Assembly (NCBI GenBank): GCA_023974075.1
Contig: JAMFTG010000538.1
Span: 74,501 to 138,500 of the forward strand
DNA length: 64,000 bases
Source of the DNA: Chaenocephalus aceratus
Lineage: Eukaryota > Chordata > Actinopteri > Perciformes > Channichthyidae
Direction: 5' to 3'
A program made the position numbers and the translations under genes. The number at the start of each line of letters is the position of its first letter. Positions within the stretch are counted from its first letter, which is position 1. This document shows positions 38,607-48,791 of the stretch, piece after piece. A model generated the notes under the pieces. It had not been told where the DNA came from. It saw only the letters and a program-made list of their open reading frames with translations, and searched no databases.

Positions 38607-41001
38607 GCTGTTGCCATGGACCATTGTGCACTTTTACAGCATTCATACTGGACTTTCATCGATACAACTGTCTTGCACTTCCTTTGCTCATGCTTTTTGC
38701 TTGATTTGCATGTTTCAGAAATGTGTGTTTTTCCTGGGGTCATGTGTTTCAGAATGTACTAATTGCACTAATTGTACTAATGTACTAACTTCAAAATGTC
38801 AGTTCTTGTTTTTATTTGTAATACTTTCTTTAGTGCATATGTGGTAAGAAACCAGGCCATTTTTATACTTTCATGTATTTTTCCAAAGCAATGCCATTTC
38901 TCTTTTTGCATTAAAGTGCCCTTTCATATTAGCAGGTTACTATTTAAATAATGGATTTGCAAGAACATTTCCTTTTTTCGGCTAGGCGTTGACATTTCCT
39001 GTTAATTGTTTACTTTGAATGAGTTACAAAAATAAGCCTTCCTTTGCCATCTGGCCCAATAAACCTTTATTTTGGTCGGGAGAATAGTTTCCTTTAAGCG
39101 TGCTTGCTGTGTTCTAACACAATAATGTACATGCATCACAAACATTTTCTATTTCTTCTATTTCTTTATTTTCAATGTATTTGTTAATTCTCCTGGGGCT
39201 GCATGATGGAAAAACCAAAAGCTCAACTGGATGCGTGGTGGTTGTTAATATTGTTTTATTTTTTGAGAAAAATACATGAATGTTGTTCAAAGAAATGTGT
39301 TTGTCTTTATTGACTATTTGTTTTAAAATGTTATGATAAATGCTGTAGATATAAGAGATTAGGATGGATCCTGTTGATGAATGTACGAAATGCTTCTATT
39401 TACATCAATACATAATCGTATGTACCCCTTGAGCACTAGGTAGATTAAACAGAAAACTATAGCATGTAGTTTAAACAAAACATTGATGTGGCTTTAACAG
39501 GTACAAATGAAATATACTGAGTATATTAAAAGCCTAAAATGTCATGTTGGTTAAACATAGGGTAAATGAATATACCTAATATTAAAGGAAATATTCAAAT
39601 GAACATAACAATTTCATGTTTCTTTGACATAACATAGTTGTGTGTCTTTAACATAATGGAATAGTTTTGAGTACACACGTTTTTAATATGTGCAACCGAT
39701 GTCCATATTAAAATCATGTGAATCCAACAGCCTTTTTTGTCAGTTTATATACAACAAATCATTATTAAATTAGTCATCCCTCACAATGACTGCTCTCACA
39801 TAGAACATTCACAAAAAGGGAAGAGGAAACATAGAACGTACCTGACAATATACAACAAATTAGTGTTCAATTAGTTATCCCTCACACTGACTGCTCTCAC
39901 GTGAAACACATTCACAAAAAGGGAAGAGGAAACGTAGAACGTACCTGACAATATAAAACAAAATCAGTCGTTATTAAATAGTTTTTTTCCCTCTCACCAA
40001 CTCTTCTCATGTGGAACATTCACAAAAAATGGAAGAGGAAAACGTGAGAGACACGATATGAAAAAATTATCTCGGTGAGGTGGTTTTCTTAGAGTATCTT
40101 TGTCATTTCATATTCCAGCTATTCCTCAAAAAACATGTTTTAGATATCATGCCATTCAAATTTTGAATGTACATTCTATATATTTTAAGAAATTGTGGTT
40201 TTTGTATTACTACCCCAAGCTTCCATAAGTGGATCTTTTTTGACCCGGTGAGGTGGTTTTCTTGAAGTATCTTTGTAATTTAATTTTTTTATCATTTCAC
40301 ATAGCAGCTATTACTCAAAAAACATGTTTTGGATATCATGACATTCAAATTTTCAATGTACACTTTAAGAAATTGTAGTTTTTGTATTACTACCCCAAGC
40401 TCATATTAACCTAAAGGTACATCATTAAATGGTAAATGTCGCCTTTAAGGAGCAGAACATTTTTGTTTTATTTGTGTGTGAATAATGAAATAATTTCAAA
40501 TATATTTTTCTGTGATAGGTAATTGGTGTGGAGAAGATTGACCTCAGCTTTGCTTTGAACATTGTTCCAAAGGCTCTGTAGTAAATGATGAGTATTCAAA
40601 TGTTGTGTGTGATTTACTTGACTAACTTAAACTTCATCTGTAACTAATTGAAAACTGGTATTAGTCTGACGATTTCTGAATATTTATTCTTAACATTTAC
40701 ATACTGCAAACATTGCAGGGATATACACATTTTCTGATTTATTTGGCAAAAGTTATTCAGAAAGCGAGAGGCAAAAGCCAAACATTCTGCGATAAAGCCT
40801 CCTTCACAAAAGTGATAATGTGTTGTTTGTTGAAATGGCTATAAGGGTGTTTCTTATATGTAGTCTTATATTACAGTAATACTTGTTTTAAGTTGCTTTG
40901 GAAAAAAACGTAAACTAAATGAAATGTAATGTAGTCTAACCTGGTTGTTCGTACTTGATATAAAAAGTTATTCTCACTATGGAGCCAAAACAGGAGTAAT
41001 G

Positions 41002-41213
41002 AAGCTTAGCGCAAGTTCAGACAGGAAGACCTAACACTCCGTATTGCTCGTCATGGCAATACTTGCTCCCTGCATCTAAATGACAGGGAGCGCTACTCCT
41101 CAGCTAACCTATCACGCCCCTCCATTTACAAGCCTAATGATCGCACCTGTTAATCCCTCTATATATGCTCTCCCCTGTTCTATCAGCTGTCTTCCAGGTG
41201 TCAACGCGCAACC
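41002..41213 (+). repeat. Ngaro split direct repeat A1
   Basis: From AAGCTTAGCGCAAGTTCAG to GGTGTCAACGCGCAACC; matches A2 with about one visible difference (GCGCTACTCC against GCGCCACTCC). Confidence 0.93.
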
Positions 41214-41668
41214 AGCAGCAGAGCTTCGTCCTAGCTCCAGGCATTATTCATCAGCTCCGCAGTCTGGCGGATTAAGCTACAGGCGGCGTTCCCCAGTCGG
41301 CTAGCGGTTCCAGCCGGCCGCCCCGCAAACCCGGACGCGGGAGGAAAAGACAAGGAAATCGGGCTCCACGGAAGTTCCTCCGGCTTAATGAAAACGGGTT
41401 ACTTCACCCAAACATTTGACGTACACCTTCAGTCTCTCAAGAGGGTATCACTGGCTTCAGGGCCGCTCAAATGCGGCGCTTCCGGCTTCACGCGAAACGG
41501 GTCCTCATCGCATGCGAAGCTTTACCCATTCTGGCTTCAAACCACAACCCCTCCTGCAGGCAGGCAGGGCTCAAGCTACATCCCATTGAAGCTACTTCCT
41601 CCTGCGCCTCACTCTAAAATAGACGTCAGAGTAGCGCTGGCAAGAGGGGTAAGGTGAGTTCCAGGCAG

Positions 41669-42180
41669 TGTTGGGTGTAACGCGTTACAGTATGGAGTTT
41701 CAGTAACGTATTACTTGCATTACTAATGCAGTCGGGTAATTACTACCCATTACAATGCTCAGTAACTAACGCAGTTTCAAGCTTCAACACAGCGTTACCT
41801 GAAATGAATGGCGCCAACTCATTTCTAATATGCAAAAGACAAACAAATGCGTCTATGATGTATTTTCTATCAGACGAGATCTCTCTCCCCGGTCTGCGTG
41901 CGAGGGGGCGGGGCAGTTTACACACACACGCAGCTGCTACATGCAGCGGAGCACTCTGCGGAGGTGGCGGAGAGAACGCGCTCCGAGGTGTGGTTAAACT
42001 TTACCCGTCTCGACGTGGAGAATGCTCGTTGCCAAAAGTGCAATAAGAGTTTAGCTTTTGTCTAAACATTTATCAAAAGCGCGGCACATTCAGACAGAGG
42101 AATGCACCGTTTTCGACTGTCTAGCAGCTCTGTAGCCCCTTCCACGAGTAACGTTTCCACGTCAGGTGTCATGTATGCTG
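41669..42180 (+). mobile_element. hAT 5' fragment with BED-type finger start, nested in the Ngaro body
   Basis: It starts CAGTGTTGGGTGTAACGCG, a known hAT end signature in fish. At about 41986-42050 a frame reads VWLNFTRLDVENARCQKCNK, the first Cys pair of a BED zinc finger found at the N-terminus of hAT proteins, and soon meets a stop. The right end of the hAT was not found, so it is a fragment or internally deleted. The right boundary is approximate. Confidence 0.55.
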
Positions 42181-42551
42181 GCAGCAACACACAGAGTTCA
42201 CTAAATTATACAAACATGGGTTAATGATTAGAGGTAACTGAGTATTTTATTTTGTTGGGCTAGAGTCTTTCCCATGCTGTTTTCCGGGAATAATAGTCAA
42301 GCCGTCAGGTGCAGCATAGGCAAGACGAGAAGATTTGTCATAACTTTAACGAAAACGTCTGCTACCACCCATATCGTACATTCCTCCACATCTGCAGTCC
42401 TGCAAGGACGCTCATCCGAGGTCTGTATGCCCCAGGTGCAACCGCAGCTTTGCCAGTACCTCGCGCCAGGAACCACGTGGAAAATAATCTTTCAAACCCC
42501 CCCCCCCACCCGCATTAACGCCACACATTAGCAGCGGCCGTATCTACTCAC

Positions 42552-42640
42552 TCAGACACTCAATGAGTCTTCGTTTTTATTCACGGATACTGCCCATCCG
42601 TGGGGTTTTTGGGGAGTTTCTTCAGGGAGAAAGAGAAGTT
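42552..42640 (+). pseudogene. Probable RNase H remnant of the Ngaro pol
   Basis: One frame reads SSFLFTDTAHPWGFWGVSSG. FTDxA followed by WGFxGV resembles the first catalytic-Asp motif of the RNase H domain in DIRS/Ngaro pol proteins. No longer homologous frame surrounds it. Low-to-moderate confidence, from motif recall only. Confidence 0.4.
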
Positions 42641-43179
42641 CACGTAAGATGATAGAAGACAGTCTAATCACCCATCAAGTGCATCTATGTCTCACCGTGG
42701 CGTAATTAAACTGCTAATTAAGCTAGTCCCATATTATGGGTCATGTTTCAGTATTTACCTAAGCATACATCATTTTATGCTGCGCATATTGTCTCATTTA
42801 TATTGGTTCATGCTCACATGGCTTACGATAAGCCAGGGTATAACATTCATGTATCATTGTACTCAAGCTAACAGCTGCATTACATTGTCTACATCTCCCT
42901 CTTCCCCCGGACATCGACTCGTGCCGGCAATCCTAGATCTCTCAGTTTACCTATGGTAAACATGCATATAACTGGTGGTGGTGTCTTAATAGCATTTCAG
43001 GGCTTCGTCCAGGATAGGTGCAGCAACCCTGCCGCAATCAAGGTAATTATTCCTCATCCCTACAACAACCAGACGGCCATCCAAGATCTCTCTTTCCTGG
43101 TATCTATACATTTAGTGGTAGTGTTCATCTGTGCATGTTTAACCCTGCATCGCAGGTCATCGACCATCGTGTCGGCAAG

Positions 43180-43505
43180 GTTTAGTGGTAGTGTTCACGT
43201 AAGCCCGGCGCTGATTCCGGCCGTCGACTTCCGAGTCAGCATCCTATGATGTACAGTAAGCCCGGCAGCGATTCCGGCCGTTGTTTAGTGGTAGTACGTA
43301 AGCCCGGCCTGATTCCGGCCGGTGGATCTCGGGTCAAGCATCTTATGATGTACAGTAAGCCCAGCAGAGAACAGTAAGCCCGGCAGCGATTCCGGCCGTT
43401 GTTTAGTGGTAGTGTTCTCGTAAGTCCGGCGCTGATTCCGGCCGTCGACCTTCGGGTCAGCATCTTATGATGTACAGTAAGCCCGGCAGTGATTCCGGCC
43501 GATTG
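43180..43505. repeat. GC-rich minisatellite 1 in the Ngaro body
   Basis: Tandem variants of GTAAGCCCGGCAGCGATTCC, GGCCGTTGTTTAGTGGTAG and CATCTTATGATGTACAGTAA, with a long period of roughly 100-120 bp. Minus-strand open frames across it are artefacts of repetition. Confidence 0.85.
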
Positions 43506-43674
43506 TTTAATCCACATGTTAATCTCTCATTTCATCCATAGATCACCGCAGTCAGCCCACAAGACGTTCCGGAACCTCTGCCCAGGAGCCAGCGCTCAAC
43601 CCGTCAGGATTCCTCCCCTGCATCTCTCTCTCTCTTAAATAGAAGCCCCCTAGAAAGGCACCTCGAATCAGCAG

Positions 43675-44613
43675 GTTTATGAGGAAGGGCTTAGCGCGTC
43701 CACCCTCAAAACATATGATTTCGCTTGGAGAACGTTTGCGACGTTTTGCTTTTCCGTAGGCATCACACTTAAACCTGTTCTCATCTCCACCGTGTGTGCC
43801 TTCATGTGCTACTGTGCCACTGATCGCCACCTCAAACCCCAATACATCCGGGGCCTCTTAGCAGGAGTTCAGTTTAACGTTCGCGTTCCGATCCCGGCTT
43901 TCCCAGCCTGTTCGCAAACCAGTCAGTCAAACTCATCCTCAAAGGTCTCATTAAAACGTTTCCCCCGTCTTAGACCGGAGACGCCCTATTACACTCTCCA
44001 CTTTACGCCTCATGCTCTCCAAACTTAGAAGTGGGTTATTCTCCCCTTATATCGATGCACTACTCGATGCTCTATTTCTCCTAGCTTTTTATGCCTTTCT
44101 CAGACCAGGCGAATTTACCACAGCTTCCCTTACTTTCGATTCCAATCGAGACGTCAGCTTTCTGACATATCCTTTCACGCTAGCCACTTTAGTTTATATC
44201 TTAAACACTCCAAATGCGGCGGCGCCTGCTCCGTCATCGCCGCCCGCATGGACTCCCAGTTCTGCCCTTATAAGGCCATGATCAAGTTCCTACGGCTTAG
44301 ACCTACCTCTAATCCTCTCTCACCATTATTCCTTATCTCAGGGAATTTTCCTTTAACGCAACGACAGTTCAATGTCTATTTAAAACAAGTCCTCATTAAA
44401 TCCGGGTTATCACCCCTTCTATACACGGGGCACTCCTTTAGAATAGGCGCAGCTACTTCCGCTGCTAATCAAGGTGTCTCATCCTCATCCCTGCAACAAC
44501 TCGGACGGTGGTCCTCCTCCGCTTTCTCATCCTACATTCGCCCCGACCTCAATGCCGTGCTGGCTATCCAAAGGTCTCTCCAAACCTTAACAAATTGGTA
44601 CGTATGCATATAA
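43675..44613 (+). pseudogene. Ngaro-type tyrosine recombinase, frameshifted
   Basis: Family function: tyrosine recombinases integrate circular cDNA of DIRS/Ngaro elements by strand exchange. Seen in order: SASTLKTYDFAWRTFATFC and RHLKPQYIRGLLAGVQ (N-terminal core-binding part, about 43689-43880); the first catalytic Arg context FLRPGEFTT (about 44099); FCPYKAMIKFLRLRPTSNPL; the HxxR box in GHSFRIGAATSAA (about 44429); and the Tyr region LGRWSSSAFSSYIRPDLNA (about 44501). All catalytic positions R...HxxR...Y are present, but the frame shifts near 43980 and near 44158, so no full protein is made. The last frame ends at the TAA at 44611-44613. Confidence 0.8.
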
Positions 44614-44635
44614 CTGGTGGTGGTTCTTAGCATGT

Positions 44636-45135
44636 CAGCCCGGTGCGTCCGGGTAGTCCCCGCTCACCCGGGATGCCCCGTACGTCCGGGACGCCCTGTA
44701 CGGCCAGGATGCCCCCTCCGGGATGCCCCGTACGTCTGGGACGCCCTGTACGTCCAGGATGCCCTGTATGGCCAGGATGCCCCGTATGTCCGGGATGCCC
44801 TGTACGTCCAGGATGCCCCGTACGTCCGGGAAGCCCCGTATGTCCGGGTCGTGAAACCTCCGGTCCGTATAATGTTTCCCTGCTAAAGTCAGGTTACCCC
44901 GCACATTCGGGAAGCCTCGCACGTTCCGGGTGCCCCGGGGCACTGGTCGGGTCGCTCGGTGCGTCCGGGTAGTCCCCGCTCACCCGGGATGCCCCGTACG
45001 TCCGGGACGCCCTGTACGGCCAGGATGCCCCCTCTGGGATGCCCCGTACGTCCGGGACGCCCTGTACATCCAGGATGCCCCATCCGGGATGCCCTGTACG
45101 TCCGGGAAGCCCTGTACGTCCAGGAAGGATGCCCG
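44636..45135. repeat. GC-rich minisatellite 2 (18 bp unit) with a larger duplication
   Basis: Repeats of GATGCCCTGTACGTCCAG and GATGCCCCGTACGTCCGG (18 bp). The stretch GGTGCGTCCGGGTAGTCCCC recurs about 316 bp apart (44642 and 44958), so a whole block was duplicated. Frames translate to collagen-like PGxPG repeats on both strands, an effect of the 18 bp period. Confidence 0.88.
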
Positions 45136-45253
45136 GGAGGCATCAGTCGCTTAAATCCTCACATGTATTAACCTCTCCTTTCCATCCATAGATTTCCGCT
45201 GCATCCCACAAGGTAAGATTATTCACATTCAGTACTTCATACTTCATTCTTTT

Positions 45254-45427
45254 GGGGGTTCATCGGAAACGGTTTTTCCCTTCCCGATTGATATCCTACA
45301 AAAACCTGGGCCTAATCGCCAAAACAACATTTCATTCATTTGTGATGAACTGTCATCATTATGTTTCATTGATATAATGTGACCGATAATAAATATGTAT
45401 TCCATACATCATGTTTCTCCTGATTGA
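45254..45427 (+). repeat. Ngaro split direct repeat B1
   Basis: From GGGGGTTCATCGGAAACGG to CATGTTTCTCCTGATTGA; matches B2 with a few substitutions. Directly followed by AATG and A2. Confidence 0.93.
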
Positions 45428-45431
45428 AATG

Positions 45432-45643
45432 AAGCTTAGCGCAAGTTCAGACAGGAAGACCTAACACTCCGTATTGCTCGTCATGGCAATACTTGCTCCC
45501 TGCATCTAAATGACAGGGAGCGCCACTCCTCAGCTAACCTATCACGCCCCTCCATTTACAAGCCTAATGATCGCACCTGTTAATCCCTCTATATATGCTC
45601 TCCCCTGTTCTATCAGCTGTCTTCCAGGTGTCAACGCGCAACC
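45432..45643 (+). repeat. Ngaro split direct repeat A2
   Basis: Second copy of A1, separated from B1 only by AATG. Confidence 0.93.
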
Positions 45644-45683
45644 CTCCTCCACCCCTTCGCCTCCTGCTTTCAACTCCATGCAT

Positions 45684-46006
45684 GCACACACATGCATTTC
45701 CAAACATTTGGACTACCTATGTTGCAAATGTATTATCTTTTCAATTTACACACGGCATCTATTGCACGTCTGTCCGTCCTGGGAGAGGGATCCCTCCTCT
45801 GTTGCTCTCCCTGAGGTTTCTCCCATTTTTCCCTTTAAACTGGGTTTTCTTCTGAAGTTTTTCCTTGTACGATGTGAGGGTCTAAGGACAGAGGGTGTCG
45901 TATTGTCATACTGATATTCTGTACACACTGTGAAGACCACTGAGACAAATGGAACATTCGTGATATTGGGCTATATGACTAAACATTGATTGATCGATTG
46001 ATTGAA
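45684..46006 (+). mobile_element. L2-like LINE 3' UTR, inserted between A2 and B2
   Basis: Starting near CACATGCATTTCCAAACATT it matches the 3' UTR of the LINE at 17716-20196 and carries the end missing there: TGAAGACCACTGAGACAAAT and a GATTGATCGATTGATTGA tail. Only the 3' end was inserted. Confidence 0.85.
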
Positions 46007-46081
46007 CTCAGGACCAAGCTTAACCTTCTCCCTTCCAACCGGACCTAACCACTTATCACCACCACCAGTGTCTAGACCCAG

Positions 46082-46255
46082 GGGGGTTCATCGGAAACGG
46101 TTCTTTCCTTCCCGATTGATATCCTACAAAAACCTGGGCCTAATCGCCAAAACAACATTTCATTCATTTGTGATGAACTGTCATCATTATGTTTCATTGA
46201 TATAATGTGACCGATAATAAATATGTATTCCATACATCATGTCTCTCCTGATTGA
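46082..46255 (+). repeat. Ngaro split direct repeat B2
   Basis: Second copy of B1, ending CTCTCCTGATTGA, then AATG and the resumed array unit (TGGTCCCTTCTCC). Confidence 0.93.
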
Positions 46256-47431
46256 AATGTGGTCCCTTCTCCGTGCTCTGGTCAATACATTTCGAATCAG
46301 CTGAAGCAACTTAACGGACTTTTTGGTACACCCTGATAATAAAGAGTTACAATAAGCTGGCCTTGAAGTAACAAATGCATGGACTAGTTTCTCTGCATCG
46401 TTTTGAGGAAAGCACACAACTACAATCATAACATCATTAGGAAATGATTTCATGATTTTTATGACTGTGATATTTTCTTTTCTTTGATAAATGTGGAGTT
46501 TAAGTGCATAACAACCCTGCCCCTCCAATCAAGAGTTCTCTCTCAGCTGGATGTGCTATCCGACAAACTTCTGAAGATTTTTGAGAAGAGAGGAGGACAG
46601 ATAGGCCAGCGTCTGAACTGTATTATGTCAAACATGACTCAAGTAAGAATTCATTTTAAGGAAATTATACATCGAGTCAATAGTGGACACATTTCATTGA
46701 GAAAAATAGAAATGTTATTTTCTTATTCCCCTTCACTTAGGTTGATGATGTCGATTTAGGGAGGGAATGTCTTCTCAAGGGGCTGTGTGTGTACCTCAAT
46801 GAGAGAGTTTGTGGTCAGTAGAAGTAATATTTGACCTTTTGATTTTTTTTTTTGGGCTTTAAAATATGTATTTATTGAAACACCACATAGTATATAGGCT
46901 AAAGTATGTGAACATCCCTGTTTTTTGTTTAATAGCCAGACTACACTGAAAAGCTAGAGGGCTTTTAATTTAAAACGGATATAGGAAATTAAACATTTTT
47001 TATCAGGTCAGAAAGGAGTATATCAGATAACAAGGAGGCTTAAAAGTTCTGAAATCTCACCAAATGTACTTGTAAAACACAGGGATTTAGTAATGGGTAT
47101 ATATAAGTATTGATTTGTTAGATCTCACTCTGTTCCTTTTGTGACAGTGCACTCTGCAGGCAGAAGATGAAGATGTCATTCTGCGGTCCATTGAGGGGAT
47201 TACAGTGGGCCTTTATGTTGTCAAACACAATTCCACCATGAGACCAGAAGACATGTGAGACCAGAGGACAGAGGAGGACAGAGGAGACCAGAGGACAGAG
47301 GAGACCAGAGGACAGATTGTCCTGGAAGGCCAACAGGTACTAACTTATGTGGACAACATTGCATTAGCTGCTACCATGCTGTTTGGACTAATGTATGCAA
47401 TGAACCTGAACTACCCCCCTAAACTGAAGTG

Positions 47432-47762
47432 CGGGAAGGGGCGTGGTGGTGCAGCAGGTCTGTGAGGTAGGGGGGGCCTGATTGTTGAGGGTTTTGTGAG
47501 TAATGAGGAGGACTTTGAAGTTCATTATTTGACGGACGGGGAGCCAGTGGAGGTTCTGGAGGACGGGAGTGATGTGGTCTCGGGAGCGGGTGTGGGTGAG
47601 GAGGCGGGCAGCAGAGTTCTGGATATGTTGGAGTTTATTGATTAGGTTGGATGGTATGCCGTAGAGGATGCTATTGCAGTAGTCGAGTCGTGAAGTGATG
47701 AATGCATGAATCAGGGTTTCAGCAGCAGAGGAGGAGAGTGATGGGAGGAGACGGGCAATGTT
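47432..47762 (-). mobile_element. LINE reverse-transcriptase C-terminal fragment (antisense)
   Basis: Read on the minus strand from 47762: [60 protein letters not shown] and WLPVRQIMNFKVLL, then a one-base deletion in a C run near 47470 shifts the frame in the expected AxPPYLTDLL region. This is an L2/Rex1-like C-terminal block, different from the family at 17716-20196. It truncates the last array copy. There is no start codon, so it is a fragment. Confidence 0.85.
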
Positions 47763-47920
47763 TTATAATTAACATTAACCTAACAATTTCATGTTTCTTT
47801 GACATAACATAGATGTGTGTCTTTAACATAATGGAATAGTTTTGATTACACATGTTTTTCATGTGTGCAACCGGTTTCCATATTAAAAACATATTAATCC
47901 AACAGCCTTTTTTTTTCAGT

Positions 47921-48138
47921 GTGGGTCAAAAATGACCCGCATACATTTTCTATGGAATTTCGTTTTATTTTCAAAATGTACATTTTTTTTTAAAATTATA
48001 AATAGTGAAAAATATCAAATATTTCTAGTGTGAACCAAAATATAATACTAAATATTATACAAGTGATTTTTCTTAACCAAAATGACAAAAGTGGCATAAA
48101 AACACATATTATTCTAATGCGGGTCATGTTTGACCCAC
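47921..48138. mobile_element. 218 bp MITE with TGGGTCA inverted ends
   Basis: The left end GTGGGTCAAAAATGACCCGC and the right end GCGGGTCATGTTTGACCCAC are inverted complements with one mismatch, and each end is itself nearly palindromic. Interior is A/T-rich. A target duplication is not clear. A partial copy is at 17562-17712, on the other side of the array. Confidence 0.8.
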
Positions 48139-48791
48139 TTAGGGAAGAGCGTAGGGTCCAGTCACTCAAGGGCATCTAAGGGTAACCTGAGTTATGTTTC
48201 TGAGCATTCTCGTGTCACTTTTGGTGCATTTCTTTGCTTTGCTTTTATACCCAACAGAGGGAAGGCTCACTAGAAGTGGAGAAAAGGAGGGAGGTTGTTT
48301 TATAAGTAAAGGCATGATATTCATAGTAATAGTAGTTAGTACATGAAGGAATCACAGAACACAGTGTAGGTCTAAGATAAACATGTCTTTATTTGCACAT
48401 ATACAGTATATAAATCAGGACTCAATTAGATTAGACTCAATGAATGCTGAAAACATATGTTATGTTAACAGCAACGCTAAATGAAAGTGGATTAAAATAA
48501 GTTATTCTGCACACAGAAATATTAAACCGAACTAAATCTGCAGTAGCTTCAACAACAAGCAATACATCTTAAAATCAGCTCTGAAACCTTCAGCTGGAAG
48601 ATAATATGAGAAAGTAAACAAGCGTTAAAAACTAATTCCTGTTAGACTGAGTTCAAATCCAGCTGCGTAATGTCATAAATTATACAATAGATAACTGAAA
48701 ATGATGTTTAATCTTCCACTCCTGAAGTGAAACATGAAGATGGATGTAGACGTTGTTGATCAGTGGAGTCTGATGGAGGCAGAAGTGTTGC
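48139..48791. other. 3' flank of Ig copy C, no gene seen
   Basis: No supported frame. From about 48440 it resembles the 3' flank of copy B (CAGCAACGCTAAATGAAAGTG; TTTAATCTTCCACTCCTGAAG), so it probably includes the 3' UTR of the Ig gene. Confidence 0.5.

Larger units (their letters stand above)
41002..46255 (+). mobile_element. Ngaro/DIRS-like tyrosine-recombinase retrotransposon, non-autonomous
   Basis: The element has split direct repeats: A1 (41002-41213) and A2 (45432-45643) are near-identical 212 bp copies, and B1 (45254-45427) and B2 (46082-46255) are near-identical copies of about 174 bp, in the order A1-body-B1-A2-B2. This is the diagnostic layout of Ngaro-type elements. The tetranucleotide AATG sits at the left junction, between B1 and A2, and at the right junction. 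The sister units show the empty site (GTAATGTGGTCCC). The body carries a tyrosine recombinase (frameshifted), a probable RNase H remnant, a hAT fragment and two GC-rich minisatellites; no reverse transcriptase core was found. A LINE tail lies between A2 and B2. The copy cannot move on its own. Confidence 0.88.
40519..47432 (+). pseudogene. SAMD3-like gene copy 6, split by the Ngaro element and truncated
   Basis: Exon a 40519-40587 has lost its donor (ATGAGT where sisters have GTGAGT). The Ngaro-like element (41002-46255) then splits the intron just beside the antisense L2 fragment, whose remainder is at 46260-46421. Exon b 46499-46642 (Arg to Cys in FKCIT), exon c 46741-46821, exon d 47148-47237, a shorter and more diverged minisatellite 47238-47315 with an early TGA, and the terminal segment 47316-47432. 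The last is cut inside the Pro-Pro-Lys-Leu-Lys motif by an antisense LINE fragment. 3' flank sequence resumes at about 47763 and ends at 47920. Confidence 0.7.
21058..47920 (+). repeat. Tandem array of about 3.7 kb gene-containing units
   Basis: The same sequence recurs with the ATG before the 17 bp minisatellite at 23312, 27134, 30880, 34640, 38312 and 47238. Spacings are 3822, 3746, 3760 and 3672 bp, then 3672 bp once the 5254 bp Ngaro element is removed with one copy of its 4 bp repeat (8926 minus 5258 gives 3668). The first unit (21058-23311) is short through an internal deletion. Each full unit contains, in order: C-terminal exon, 3' UTR with AATAAA (for example 27880), the 103 bp repeat block, a doubled stretch beginning CGGTGAGGTGGTTTTCTT, exon a, an antisense L2 fragment, exon b, exon c, exon d and the minisatellite. 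Neighbouring units are almost identical, so expansion or homogenisation is recent. The last two full units share a 90 bp deletion (at 36729 and 40401) and so are sisters. Confidence 0.92.

Noticed and set aside
44617..45171. Overlapping open frames on both strands with collagen-like PGxPG translations
   Set aside because: They follow from an 18 bp (multiple of 3) GC-rich minisatellite that is open in several frames; there is no gene context.
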